Shown here piece by piece: positions 28,365 through 37,783 of a DNA stretch of 64,000 nucleotides. Position 1 is the first letter of the stretch. Every line of letters starts with the position of its first letter. A program made the translations under genes and the position numbers. The stretch is from Rhodopseudomonas palustris (GTDB taxonomy: Bacteria; Pseudomonadota; Alphaproteobacteria; Rhizobiales; Xanthobacteraceae): positions 62,001-126,000 of the forward strand of contig NZ_QYYD01000005.1 in NCBI RefSeq assembly GCF_003591005.1, in the 5' to 3' direction. Below the pieces are notes generated by a model. It was not told the DNA's origin, searched no databases, and saw nothing but the letters and a program-made list of their open reading frames with translations.

Positions 28365-29078
28365 ATGATCAATCTGAAAACCTTGACCGCAGTGGCCACG
28401 CTGGCCATCGCGATGCCGCTGGCAACTGCCGGCATGGTCCACGCCCAAGGCAGTATGGGCGGTGGTGGCGGCGGTGGCGGTGGCGGTGGCGGTGGCGGTG
28501 GCGGCGGCGGCGGCGGCGGCATGGCCGGCGGCTCGATCGGCGGCGGCGGCGGTGGCATGGGCGGTGGCGCCAGCATGGGCGGCGGCGGCGGCATGCGGGG
28601 CGGCGGCCCGGCCATCGGCGGCGGCGGCCCGCGGATGGGTGGCGGCGGCATGGGTATGGGCGCTGGACCGCGCGGACCCGGCATGGCCGGTGGCGGCTTC
28701 CGCAATCCGAACATCGCGGCCGGCGCGTCGAACCCCGGCTTCCGCGGCGGCAGCGTTTCAGGCTATCGCGGCGGTTATGCGGGCGGATACGGGCGGGGCT
28801 GGAACCGCGGCGGCTACGGCTATGGCCACCGGCATTGGCGTGGCGGCGGCTACTGGCCGGGCGCCTATGCCGGTGCGTTCATCGGCGGCATCGGGTCGTC
28901 CTACTACTACAACGATCCCTACGCCTACGATTACGGCTACTATGACGAGCCGACCGTAGCGGTCGTGCCCGGCGGCGGCGGGCGCGATGACGCGTACTGC
29001 TCGCAGCGCTTCAAGTCCTACAATCCTGCGACCGGCACGTATCTCGGCTACGACGGCAAGCGACACCCCTGCCCGTAA
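28365..29078 (+). CDS. Glycine-rich BA14K-family exported protein
   Basis: Exported protein of 237 residues. A signal peptide (TLTAVATLAIAMPLATAGMVHAQ) is followed by about 150 residues of Gly/Met/Arg/Tyr-rich sequence, beginning with 20 consecutive glycines encoded by near-identical GGC/GGT codons (28458-28517). A short hydrophobic/tyrosine-rich part (GAYAGAFIGGIGSSYYYND) precedes the C-terminal BA14K motif, CSQRFKSYNPATGTYLGYDG. An ATG 12 bases upstream (28353) is an alternative start. It resembles cell-surface glycine-rich proteins; function is unknown. It ends in a strong shared terminator. Confidence 0.85.
   Translation: MINLKTLTAVATLAIAMPLATAGMVHAQGSMGGGGGGGGGGGGGGGGGGGGGMAGGSIGGGGGGMGGGASMGGGGGMRGGGPAIGGGGPRMGGGGMGMGAGPRGPGMAGGGFRNPNIAAGASNPGFRGGSVSGYRGGYAGGYGRGWNRGGYGYGHRHWRGGGYWPGAYAGAFIGGIGSSYYYNDPYAYDYGYYDEPTVAVVPGGGGRDDAYCSQRFKSYNPATGTYLGYDGKRHPCP
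28458..28517 (+). repeat. GGC/GGT simple-sequence tract (20 glycine codons)
   Basis: Sixty bases of pure GGY codons, containing tandem GGTGGC hexamers, lie just after the signal peptide of the BA14K protein. The tract is prone to slippage in multiples of three. Confidence 0.9.
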
Positions 29079-29097
29079 GCTCGAACTCCGGACCATC

Positions 29098-29121
29098 AAC
29101 GGCGCCCTCTCGGGCGCCGTT
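29098..29121. terminator. Bidirectional terminator between BA14K and DMT exporter genes
   Basis: Perfect 10-bp stem (AACGGCGCCC / complement) with a 4-base loop and TTC following on the plus strand. It serves converging genes that end at 29078 and 29134. Confidence 0.85.
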
Positions 29122-29133
29122 TTCGTTTGCAGG

Positions 29134-30033
29134 CTAATATCTGAAGGCGACCGCGACGCTCCCCAGCGTCACCGTCAGTGCGATGATCTCGCGCAGCCCG
29201 AGCGGTTCGTGCAACATCGCGGCCGCTGCCAGCACGCCGACCACCGGAACTAATAGCGTCCCGATCGATGCGGTCGCGGCCGGCAAACGCTCCAGCGCGG
29301 CGAACCAGCACACGTAGCAGACGCAGAACTGCACCAGCGTCATATAGATCATCGACGCCCAGCCGGTGAACGACAGCGCGTCGACATGCGCGTTCTCGAA
29401 GATGAAACCGGCGAATGCGATCGGAGCGCAGCCGAGCCCGACCTGCCACGCCGCCAGCGACAATGGCGGCATCGCCAGGGGGAAATGCTTGGTCAGCACC
29501 GTCCCCAGTGCAACGCAGATGGCGCCGGCGAGCGCACACAGGATTCCCGGCAGCTTGTCGACGCTGGCATCGAAGCCGGCACCGCCGATCAGCACCGCGA
29601 TGCCACACAGCGCGATCAGCAGCGCCACCGCCCGCGTCGCCGACAGCCGCTCGCCCAGCACCGGCCAAGCCACCAGGGCGACCCAGAGCGGAATCGAGAT
29701 GCCGAGCACGGCGGCGTCGCTGGCGCGCAGCCACAGCAGCGCCAAGCCCATGAAGCCGACCCAGCCGCCGATTGTCAGCATCGACACCAGGATCAGTTGC
29801 GACCACATGCCGGGCGTGACCCGCAGCGTCTGCCCGCGTGCCACCGCGATCGCACCAAGCGCAACCGCCCCGGCGATACCCGCCAGACCGCGCGAGGTCA
29901 GCGGCGGCCACTCGGTCAGCAGGTGCTTCATGATTGGAAAGTTCAGTCCCCAGCCGACCGACGTGACCACCAGAAACAGCAGCCCAAGCGGCGAGATCCG
30001 GCCCCGCGCAGCTGCATTCGGAACGGTGGTCAT
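29134..30033 (-). CDS. DMT-superfamily (EamA) transporter
   Basis: Inner-membrane protein of 299 residues with about ten hydrophobic helices in two EamA repeats (first FLVVTSVGWGLNFPIMKHLL, second from about ILCALAGAICVALGTVLTK). Family members export amino acids, metabolites or drugs. The glutamate/proline pattern at LLVPVVGVLAAAAMLHEPLG is the conserved end of the second repeat. The start at 30033 (MTTVPNAAARG) is preferred; an ATG 57 bases upstream is in frame. Substrate cannot be inferred. Confidence 0.85.
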   Translation of the reverse strand: MTTVPNAAARGRISPLGLLFLVVTSVGWGLNFPIMKHLLTEWPPLTSRGLAGIAGAVALGAIAVARGQTLRVTPGMWSQLILVSMLTIGGWVGFMGLALLWLRASDAAVLGISIPLWVALVAWPVLGERLSATRAVALLIALCGIAVLIGGAGFDASVDKLPGILCALAGAICVALGTVLTKHFPLAMPPLSLAAWQVGLGCAPIAFAGFIFENAHVDALSFTGWASMIYMTLVQFCVCYVCWFAALERLPAATASIGTLLVPVVGVLAAAAMLHEPLGLREIIALTVTLGSVAVAFRY

Positions 30034-30296
30034 CTGGCGTCGCCCCCGGCTTTTTGTGACAGGATGGCTGAAAAGCCGGTGCGGAGCCACCCGAAAACAC
30101 CGCGGCCGCGGACCGGGCCATATCGTCGCGCGACGGGCTGGGTCACGCAGCAGTGAGCCAATGGCCGCGTTTCCGCCGTGCTGATCGGCTGTAACGCGGT
30201 CTCACCGTACGTTCCGGCACAGCCCAATTTGTTCACTTGTGCCGAAGATACTGACAGACTCAGGCGAATCGCCCCGCTAACCGGGAACATCTTCGA

Positions 30297-32532
30297 TTGC
30301 GTGATCAACGACACACCAACGGCTGGATTTCATCCGCGCTGCGCGCCTCGACCGCGACGCTGGCGCTGAGCCTCGGGCTCGGCGGTTTCGCCGCCGACGT
30401 ATTCGCTGCGCCGAAATCCGTGCCGCTACCGAAGCCGCGGCCGATTTCCCGCGCCGTTGTACCAAAGACCTCACCGGCCGTGCCGGCGACGGTAGGATCG
30501 GTCCCCAAGCCGTCGACGCATCTGGCTAACGCTGCCCCGACCGCGCCCGCTGTCGAACCGACCAGGCCGGGTGCGCCGCCGATCGTGACGCGCAAGCCGT
30601 CGACGCGTTCGGCTGTCGCCGCGACCGCGCAGACCTCGCAGGCCGATGCGCAGGCGCTTGAAGCCGTCATCGATCTGGTGCGCAAACGCAAGGCTGCGGA
30701 CGCGACCCAGGCGGCCGATACGATTTCCGATCCGGTGGCGCGCAAGCTCGCCGAATGGATCATCCTGCGTGCCGAGTACAACGGTGCCAGCGTCGAACGC
30801 TACCGCGCTTTCACCCGTGCGAATCCGAGTTGGCCGTCGCAGACCTTCTTCCGCCGCCGCGCCGAGGCGGCGCTGTGGGACGACAAGCGCGACGACGACG
30901 CGGTGCTCGCTTACTTCGAGGGCGAGACGCCGTTGTCGGCCAAGGGCAAGCTGGCGCTAGCGCGTGCGACGCTGGCGCGCGGTGATCGCCGTACCGCCGA
31001 GCAACTCGTCCGCGACGCCTGGCGCAACGACACGATGTCGGCTGCAAACGAAACTACCGCGATCGAGATGTTCGGCGCACTGCTGACGCCTGGCGATCAC
31101 AAAGCGCGGATGGACACGTTCCTGTACGGCAACGACAACGAGCCTGGGCTGCGTGCTGCGAAGCGGCTGGGCGCGGCGCAATACGCGCTGGGACGGGCGC
31201 GGCTCGCGGTCGACGCCAAGTCCGCGCAAGGCAAGGCGCTGCTCGATGCGGTGCCGTCCGAGCTGCACAGCGATCCCGGCTACATGTTCGCTCGTATCCA
31301 GCTGCTGCGCCGCGACGAGAAGATCGCCGAAGCCGGCCGGTTGATGCTGACCGTGCCGCGCGACCCCAACCGGCTGTACAATCTCGACGAATGGTGGATC
31401 GAGCGGCGGCTGCTGGCGCGCAAGCTGATCGATATCGGCGACTACCGGCTTGCCTACCTGGTGGCGCGCAATGCGGCCACGCCGACCAAGGAGGTCTACC
31501 AGACTGAGCAGCAGTTCACTGCGGGCTGGATCGCCCTGCGCTTCCTCAACGATCCCAGCACGGCCGCCCAGCACTTCGCACGAATCGGCACCGACACCAC
31601 CAACCCGACCGCGCTGGCCCGCGCCGGCTACTGGCAGGGCCGAGGCGCTCGGCCGGACGCAGGACGCCCGCGCCGCCTACTCCGCGGCGGCTGCACAGTC
31701 GACCAGCTATTACGGCCAACTCGCGCGTGCCAAGCTGGGCTTGCCGCATCTCGACCTCAACGGCCAGCCGTCCAGCCAGGGCCGCAGCGTCGAGCGGCTC
31801 GAGATCGTGCGCGCCGTCCAGCTGCTGTATGCGATCGGCGAAGGCGACGTCGCGATTCCGATCTACGCTGATGTCGGCGACAATGGCGATGTCGACGCCC
31901 TGCTCGGCCTGTCCGAACTCGCCGCGCGCAACACTGACGGCCGCGCCTTGCTGCTGGTCGGCAAGGCGGCGCTGAATCGTGGCCTGCCGTTCGATCACTA
32001 CGCCTATCCGATGGCGGGAATTCCGCAGTTCCGGCCGGTTGGCCCGGAGGTCGAGCGCGCGGTGGTCTATGCGATCGCCCGCCAGGAAAGCGGCTTCAAT
32101 CCCGCGGTGGTGTCGCCGGCGCAGGCCTATGGCCTGATGCAGGTGACGCCGCCCGCTGCCCAGTATGTCTGCCGGCGGCACGGCTGCACGTACGATCTGA
32201 AGCGGTTGAAGACCGATTCGGTCTACAACGTTGCGCTCGGCGCCGCTGAGCTCGGTGGGCTGCTCGACGATTATCGCGGCTCCTACATCATGACGTTCGC
32301 CGCTTACAATGCTGGCCGCGGCAGCGTGCGGAAGTGGATCGAGCGCTACGGCGATCCGCGCGACCCCAAGGTCGATGCGGTGGACTGGGTCGAACTGATT
32401 CCGTTCTCCGAGACCCGCAACTACGTTCAGCGAATCATGGAGAACCTGCAGGTGTATCGCTCCCGATTCGGCGGCGGCAGCCGGCTGCAGATCGATGCCG
32501 ACCTTCGCCGCGGGGCGACGGCGGTCGAATAG
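30297..32532 (+). pseudogene. slt: Soluble lytic murein transglycosylase, frameshifted
   Basis: Periplasmic Slt-type enzyme that cleaves peptidoglycan to 1,6-anhydro products. Two overlapping frames together make a full-length protein. The first (TTG start at 30297) gives a signal peptide, a Pro-rich linker and the superhelical U-domain up to ...RAGYWQG at 31640. The second carries EALGRTQDARAAYSAAAAQ and continues through the catalytic domain to 32532, with the acid E (32086-32088) in ARQESGFNP, GLMQVTPPAA, and AAYNAGRGSV. The join at 31635-31650 has a net one-base frame change. It looks like loss of one of two tandem GGGCC units. Read as it stands, translation ends at 31871 without a catalytic domain. 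It may be a true mutation or an assembly error. Confidence 0.85.
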
Positions 32533-32632
32533 CTCCACATTCGTTTGATCGGCGATATGCCAGCATCATGCCCGGCCTCGCGCTGGGCATTGTTGTTATG
32601 TCCGAAGGAGCCGGGCTGGAGCAGTTCTGCTT

Positions 32633-32719
32633 CGTCATTGCGAGGAGTGAAGCGACGAAGCAATCCAGGAAAGCCCAAATTTGCGGCCTCTGGATTGCTT
32701 CGCTTCGCCCGCAATGACG
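32633..32719. repeat. Intergenic palindromic repeat (CGTCATTGCGAG type)
   Basis: An 87-bp near-palindrome. CGTCATTGCGAGGAGTGAAG at the left matches the complement of CTTCGCTTCGCCCGCAATGACG at the right, with CAATCCAG/CTGGATTG inside. This form is widespread in intergenic DNA of many bacteria. It lies between slt and the porin terminator. The other bases of the 334-base spacer show no gene. Confidence 0.8.
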
Positions 32720-32808
32720 GAAAACTCAGCTGATTTGCTACGATACTTTCCGGCCAGGCTTTCAGGAAGATTTCAGGAAGAGAACTCACGCACACTGGTC
32801 ACAACGAA

Positions 32809-32836
32809 AAACCCCGGCGGTTGCCCGCCGGGGTTT
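32809..32836 (-). terminator. Rho-independent terminator of the porin gene
   Basis: Perfect 12-bp stem (AAACCCCGGCGG / complement) with a 4-base loop, 30 bases beyond the porin stop; the minus-strand stem ends in TTT and continues TCG. Confidence 0.88.
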
Positions 32837-32866
32837 CGCGACACGTTCCTTGCGGAACGATCAGGT

Positions 32867-34315
32867 TTAGAACACGCGCTGAACGCGGAGGTTGCCGCTC
32901 CAGACGCCCTGGTCCTTGAGCTCGTAGGTCGCGGCCGGCTTCGCGATGCCGGTGTTCGCCGGGATGGCGAGCGCGCCTGCGTTGCTCTGGTCGAGGTAGG
33001 TGTACATCACTTCGCCCGAGAAGGTCAGGTTCTTGACCGGGGTCCAGCGGGTAACCGAACCGATCTGAGCGATGCGGAAGTCCGGGTTGCAGGTGAAGCC
33101 CACAGCGGTGCCGCAGATCAGAGCAGTCGCGGTGCCGTTGTAGTCGATCGAGGTGTAGGCGCCGAACAGCGAGGTCGACCAGTAGGGGCTCCAGTTGTGG
33201 TTGAACGCACCACGGACGCCCCAGGCAGTGGTCTTCTCGATGCCAGTGCCGTTCAGGTTGTTGGTGCCGTTGAACACGCCGTCAGCCGAGGAGCCGAACG
33301 CGATGCTCTGGTAGGCACCACCGCTGCTGCCGAAGATGGCGAACGAGTTGCCGGTCACGCCGCCCAGCACGTAACGGGTCGCGCCGTTCGAGTAGGTAGC
33401 CGTGAAGTTGATGCTGTCGCCGGGGCCGGTCGGCAGGTTCTTGAGCGAGATGGCGCCCTGCACCGCGTAGCCCCAGGTGTCGCTCGGGTGGCCCGAGGTC
33501 TCGAGGGTCGGGGTGTAGTAGCTGGCGCGAACCTGGTGAGCGGCGGCCGACACCTGGAAGAGGCCCCAGGCCTGGTCGACGCGCAGCTGACCGACGATGT
33601 CGGGGATCTGCGTGCCGGCGTAGGAGTTGGTGCCGAGCAGGCCCTGCGAGTAACCGAGGGTCGAGATCGTCGAGGTGTTGTACAGCGCCGACTGCAGGTA
33701 GGACGACTGATCTTCGAGCGAGATCGCGGCCGACACGCCGTTGCCGAACTGCGCGGTGTAGGCAACCTGGTTGATGCCGGTCACGTCGTCGTAACCGCCG
33801 AGCAGGAACGAGGTGTTGTTGCCCGGGTAACCGGTCCAGGGAGTGTCGAACTGCGACACGGCCTTACCGAAAGTGAACCCAGCGAACTGAACGAACGCGT
33901 AGTAGACGCCGAGCGTACCGCCGGCGACCGCGTCACCCGTGGTCCAGTTGAAGGTGGCGTCGAAGTAGGTGCGAACCACGCCATATTCGGTCGCGGTGCG
34001 GGTGTCGATGTTGATGTCCTGACGCGAACGGAAGATGGTGTTGTTCGCGAGGCGGCTCTTGGCACCAGCGGCGCCGTTCCAGGCCGGCGCGTTATAGGCG
34101 CTCGAACCGAAGAAGGTCGCGTCGGCGCGGAGATAGCCACCGAGCTTGATGCAGGTGTCGGTGCCCGGGATGTAGTAGAAGCCGGCGCCGTAGATCGAGC
34201 AGACCTTGACGTATTCGACCGCCTTGGCCTTCAACGGAAGATCGGCAGCCTGAGCGCCGCTGATGGCGACCAGAGCCGCCGCCGAGCCAAGGAAAAGGCC
34301 CTTAACCATGTTCAT
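32867..34315 (-). CDS. Alphaproteobacterial outer-membrane porin (Porin_2 family)
   Basis: Beta-barrel porin of 482 residues, expected to be a major trimeric outer-membrane channel for small hydrophilic solutes. GGAGG lies upstream of the ATG; the signal peptide is MNMVKGLFLGSAAALVAISG followed by AQA. Mature start ADLPLKAKAVEYVKVCSIYGAGFYYIPG (only positions, residues 24-51) with CIKLGGYLRADA is the family hallmark. Two cysteines near the N-terminus (CSIYG and DTCIKLG) form the conserved pair, and the C-terminus LRVQRVF ends in Phe for BAM recognition. Codon use is strongly biased to C/G-ending optimal codons, consistent with very high expression. It has its own terminator and a long upstream region. 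Confidence 0.93.
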   Translation of the reverse strand: MNMVKGLFLGSAAALVAISGAQAADLPLKAKAVEYVKVCSIYGAGFYYIPGTDTCIKLGGYLRADATFFGSSAYNAPAWNGAAGAKSRLANNTIFRSRQDINIDTRTATEYGVVRTYFDATFNWTTGDAVAGGTLGVYYAFVQFAGFTFGKAVSQFDTPWTGYPGNNTSFLLGGYDDVTGINQVAYTAQFGNGVSAAISLEDQSSYLQSALYNTSTISTLGYSQGLLGTNSYAGTQIPDIVGQLRVDQAWGLFQVSAAAHQVRASYYTPTLETSGHPSDTWGYAVQGAISLKNLPTGPGDSINFTATYSNGATRYVLGGVTGNSFAIFGSSGGAYQSIAFGSSADGVFNGTNNLNGTGIEKTTAWGVRGAFNHNWSPYWSTSLFGAYTSIDYNGTATALICGTAVGFTCNPDFRIAQIGSVTRWTPVKNLTFSGEVMYTYLDQSNAGALAIPANTGIAKPAATYELKDQGVWSGNLRVQRVF

Positions 34316-35004
34316 GTAAACCTCCAAGTTTGCTCTCTGGGAAGGTTCCTGACCGCAGGATGCACGCGGCACCCGCAGGGTGGTTCCCTTGTCCCAATCA
34401 AACCCGCCTAGCCGCTTCGCGCCTTCGGACACACCCGCTGAACGCGAGGGACTTAAGCGAACCACCTAATACGGGACGACCTCGGGATGCCCCCCTCCGT
34501 CGCAGTCACGAGAATTACCTAAGCGTGATGCACACGCAACAAAGGAACGCCTTTCGACCGGTTCCATACCTCCGTTTTCAAACTGGTGTTGCACAAATAA
34601 CACTGTCGGGGCGATTTGGAACCGCGTTAAGCTTTTGATCTGAAAAGATAAATTCACCCGGTCGCGCGGCGCGATGCCGCTATGCACAAAGATGCCACGG
34701 CTTGGCCCCAAGCTTGGCTGCAGGCGAATCCGGCCAAAACCGCTTCAGAGATTCGCGGCATTCATCGAGAATCGGACTTGGGACGACGCGGCGAATCTGC
34801 CCCTGCCCCGCGCAGCGTGGCCGCCGTGCATCGCCGTCGGGCGCCCCGAAGTTCCCACCGCTATCGTCGACTGCCACGTGAGCGGCGGCGGAAGGATAAA
34901 TCCCACTGCCGTGGGCATAATCCGTGCTTCGATCCGGAAGTCTCGATTATCGAGCGCGAATCCTGCTTGCGGGTCGCGAGCGTGTCGGGCATATCGGGCC
35001 AGCC
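34316..35004. other. Porin upstream region and spacer to tRNA-Ser
   Basis: These 689 bases contain no convincing gene. Minus-strand sequence next to the porin is its 5' leader and promoter region. An AT-richer stretch lies at about 34520-34655 (with CAAATAACACTG and GATCTGAAAAGATAAATTC) and is the likeliest promoter/operator area. I could not assign -35/-10 boxes or a regulator. Confidence 0.4.
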
Positions 35005-35098
35005 GGAGACGTGGCCGAGTGGCTGAAGGCGGCGGTTTGCTAAACCGTTATAGGGTTGTAAAGCCCTATCGAGGGTTCGAATCCCTCCGTCTCCGCCA
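35005..35098 (+). tRNA. tRNA-Ser (anticodon GCU)
   Basis: Full cloverleaf of 94 nt including encoded CCA: acceptor GGAGACG pairs CGTCTCC, discriminator G, D-arm TGGCCGAGTGGCTGAAGGC, anticodon loop TTGCTAA with GCT at 35039-35041, long class II variable arm (AGGGTTGTAAAGCCCT), T-loop GGTTCGAATCC. It decodes AGC/AGU. Confidence 0.97.
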
Positions 35099-35190
35099 GC
35101 TTGGCTTGTGTGGCCAGCTTCAAGCCGGCCGGCCGCCAGCATCCGCCACGATCCCTGACCAGTCCGAACGGAGGGCTTTCGCCGGATCCG

Positions 35191-36063
35191 TCACGCTCGC
35201 ATCCTCGCGGCGTCCTTTGACGGTGGCAGGCCGAATTGCCGCGCATATTCTCGGCTGAATTGCGTCGGGCTTTCGTACCCAACACGAAAGGCGATGGTGG
35301 TGGCGTTGCCTTGTCCCGCGATCAAGAGCGACCGCGCGTGCAGCAATCTCACATGTTTCTGGTATTGCAGCGGACTGAGCGCGGTCACAGCCTTGAAGTG
35401 GCGATGGAAGGCAGAGACGCTGAGCGCTGCCATCTCCGCCAGTCCGTCGACGCGCAATGGCTTGGCGAAATTCTCGCGGATCCACCGAATCGTAAGTCCG
35501 ACCCGGGAAAGGACTGTGCCGGGGGCAGCGATATCCCGCAGCATCCAGCCCACCGGCCCCTGCAGCACGCGAAACAGGATTTCGCGCTCATAGGCTGGAG
35601 CGAGGGCGGCGATCTCGGCTGGGTGCTCCATCAAGCGCAGCATGCGCAGCCAGGCATCGAGCAGTTCGCGCCGCACAGGCGCAACGGAGAAGCCCGGATT
35701 GTACAGTTTGCCGCCGATCGGTTCGGGCAGATCCGCGAGCAAATTCGCGACGATTGAGGGCACGAGAGTGAGACTGACGGCCAGGTATGGCTCGCCTTCC
35801 CCTGACGGATGGACGGAGCCGACTGCCGGCAAATCGATCGACATGACGAAATAGGTGGCTGGATCATAGCGAAACGTGCGGTCGCCGATGGTCATCGTCT
35901 TGGACCCCGTTAGGACCAGATTGACCATCGGATCATAGACGGCAGCCAGCTGATGCTCTGGAATTTGTCCCTGCACCATCGCAACGCGCGGAATGCCGGT
36001 CTCCGTGCGGCGGTTTTCAGCCCGCGACGCCAATCGCCTGAGTTCCTGAAGCTGCGCATCCAT
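35191..36063 (-). CDS. AraC-family transcriptional regulator (AraC_N + HTH_18)
   Basis: Regulator of 290 residues. The N-terminal half (about 20-165) is a cupin-like AraC_N domain (YDPMVNLVLTGSKTMTIGDR). The C-terminal half has two helix-turn-helix motifs, LRVDGLAEMAALSVSAFHRHF and ATTIAFRVGYESPTQFSREY, ending FGLPPSKDAARMRA. It is divergent from a VOC/SnoaL/VOC gene group with 228 bases between, so it is the probable activator of that group, with a small organic molecule as effector. No operator is evident to me. Confidence 0.9.
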   Translation of the reverse strand: MDAQLQELRRLASRAENRRTETGIPRVAMVQGQIPEHQLAAVYDPMVNLVLTGSKTMTIGDRTFRYDPATYFVMSIDLPAVGSVHPSGEGEPYLAVSLTLVPSIVANLLADLPEPIGGKLYNPGFSVAPVRRELLDAWLRMLRLMEHPAEIAALAPAYEREILFRVLQGPVGWMLRDIAAPGTVLSRVGLTIRWIRENFAKPLRVDGLAEMAALSVSAFHRHFKAVTALSPLQYQKHVRLLHARSLLIAGQGNATTIAFRVGYESPTQFSREYARQFGLPPSKDAARMRA

Positions 36064-36291
36064 CGATTGGTTGTTTCACGCCAGCGTCTCCGATTCAACG
36101 CGAAAGCAGAAATAGGCAAGCATCGAAGAGGATCGTAAGCGCGGACGTGCAGCCGAACGGTTATTTCGCTTCGACACCGTGGGGAGTCGGACCACCAGAC
36201 GCCGCCACCGCCCGTGTTGTTCGGGGACGACTGCTGCAGCAATGCCCGGCACATCAGTTCTCCGACCTCTGCATCCTTCGAGGACGCTCAC

Positions 36292-36693
36292 ATGCTCGAC
36301 CATATCTTTCTCTCTGTCAGCGATCTCGGTCGCTCGATCGCCTTTTACGAGAGGGTTCTGCCGATCCTGGGGATCACGGCTCGCCACAGGTATGATGGCA
36401 GTCAGAGCCCCGCGGAGCATCCCGATCTCGAAGGCTTCGGTGCCGGAGGCCGAATGTTCTTCTGGCTGAGGCACGGCCGGGCCGCCTCTCCTGCCGTGCA
36501 TGTCGGCTTTGTGGCCATCTCCGCGACAATCGTGAACGCCGCTCATGCCGAAGCGCTGGCAGCCGGGGCGGACGAGATCCATGCGCCGGGACCTCAACTC
36601 CACTATGATCCACGATACTACGCCTCACAGGTCCGCGACCCGGATGGCTACAGCCTCGAATTCGTCTTCAAGAGCTGGCAGCACGGGACCTGA
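36292..36693 (+). CDS. VOC-superfamily (glyoxalase/dioxygenase fold) protein
   Basis: Protein of 133 residues with the paired beta-alpha-beta-beta-beta modules of the vicinal oxygen chelate fold: MLDHIFLSVSDLGRSIAFYERVLPILG at the start and YASQVRDPDGYSLEFV at the end with the metal-ligand glutamate. The start ATG follows GAGGACG. Likely roles are metal-dependent lyase, isomerase or resistance protein; the substrate is unknown. The next gene begins 4 bases after its stop. Confidence 0.85.
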   Translation: MLDHIFLSVSDLGRSIAFYERVLPILGITARHRYDGSQSPAEHPDLEGFGAGGRMFFWLRHGRAASPAVHVGFVAISATIVNAAHAEALAAGADEIHAPGPQLHYDPRYYASQVRDPDGYSLEFVFKSWQHGT

Positions 36694-36697
36694 TGCG

Positions 36698-37039
36698 ATG
36701 GCCATCCTTCCACTGCACGCGACGGCGAAGGCATTGATCGCCGCCACCAACTTGTTCGATGTCGACACCGCATTGCGCCTGTTCACGACCGATGCGGTGA
36801 TCGACGACCCTTCGACCGGGCGCCGTTTCGAAGGACAGCCGGGCATCCGCGACTACATCGAAATATACTTCATCGGATATCACACCGTGAGCCGCGTTCT
36901 CTCGATCGAGACAATCGGCGATACCCGGGCCCGCCTGCGCATCGATTTCACCGGAGACTTCGGGCACGAGATTGGACTTCTCGACATGTCGGTCGATTCC
37001 GACGGGCTGATCGCACGCATCGACGCCGATCTCGGATAG
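36698..37039 (+). CDS. SnoaL-like/NTF2-fold protein
   Basis: Protein of 113 residues of the NTF2-like cone fold, seen in isomerases, cyclases and dehydratases. ALIAATNLFDVDTALRLFTTDAVIDDP and FEGQPGIRDYIEIYF match the SnoaL_2 pattern of a helix pair followed by a strand and the conserved WDGxxxIxxY-type segment. Four bases separate it from the preceding VOC gene, indicating an operon. Catalytic residues cannot be named with confidence. Confidence 0.75.
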   Translation: MAILPLHATAKALIAATNLFDVDTALRLFTTDAVIDDPSTGRRFEGQPGIRDYIEIYFIGYHTVSRVLSIETIGDTRARLRIDFTGDFGHEIGLLDMSVDSDGLIARIDADLG

Positions 37040-37128
37040 TCAAAGATGCATCCGGGCTGTCATCCACCGCTCGGCCATTCGCTGATGCCGTTGCCGAAGC
37101 GCGGATCACGGACGGATAGGAGAAGAAT

Positions 37129-37518
37129 ATGCTGATCGACCATATCGAAATTCCGGTCACCGACCCAGATGCCGCCCGACGCTTTTATGAGGCGGCTCTG
37201 TCCCCGCTCCAGATCGCCTGCGTCCTGTCAATTCCCGCCGAGCGCTCGGCGACCCGCACGCCTCGGCACGGGCTGGGCCGCAACGGCTATCCTTGCCTGT
37301 GGTTGCACGGCGGCGAAGCTGTACGAGGCGGATTGCATATCGCCTTCGCCGCGCCGGACAGAGCCACTGTCGATGCCTTCCACACAGCGGCTCTGACTGC
37401 CGGCGGCCGAAACAATGGCGCTCCTGGGATACGGCCCCATTACCATTCAGCCTATTATGCGGCTTACGTGCTTGATCCGGACGCGAATAATATCGAAGTC
37501 GTCTGCCAAGTGTTATGA
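37129..37518 (+). CDS. VOC-superfamily protein
   Basis: Second VOC-fold protein of the group, 129 residues. HIEIPVTDPDAARRFYEAALSPL is the first module and YYAAYVLDPDANNIEVVCQ the last, with metal-binding candidates His5 and the terminal Glu. An AGGAG precedes the ATG. It is not closely similar to the VOC protein at 36292-36693, so they are not a recent duplication. Part of the probable AraC-controlled group. Confidence 0.87.
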   Translation: MLIDHIEIPVTDPDAARRFYEAALSPLQIACVLSIPAERSATRTPRHGLGRNGYPCLWLHGGEAVRGGLHIAFAAPDRATVDAFHTAALTAGGRNNGAPGIRPHYHSAYYAAYVLDPDANNIEVVCQVL

Positions 37519-37783
37519 GCAGATGCCCGCCCGAGGAAGCCGCCAGTTGTCCGAACGGCCGCCTTCAGATAGCAAAAGCCGCCGAAGTTGAAGAGCGACG
37601 AGGTTCGGATTTCCCGGTCACTGCATCGAAAAAGCGAACGGTCAGGCGCGCCGATGAACCTGCCCCCTGCCCCTGAACTCAATCCCGCCTGTCGCTATTC
37701 CGTAACTTTCAACGGGTTCAGGCTGCTGGCATGTTGACGACCATTGCCGCGGGTGAAGTTGAGGCGAGCCGAGCAAGACCACG

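Noticed and set aside
31630-31660. Programmed frameshift in slt
   Set aside because: No slippery heptamer or downstream stimulatory structure is apparent; simple loss of a GGGCC unit explains the change.
37519-37783. SOS (LexA) box upstream of dinB
   Set aside because: No GTTC-N7-GTTC or complement found; only a single GTTC at 37719.
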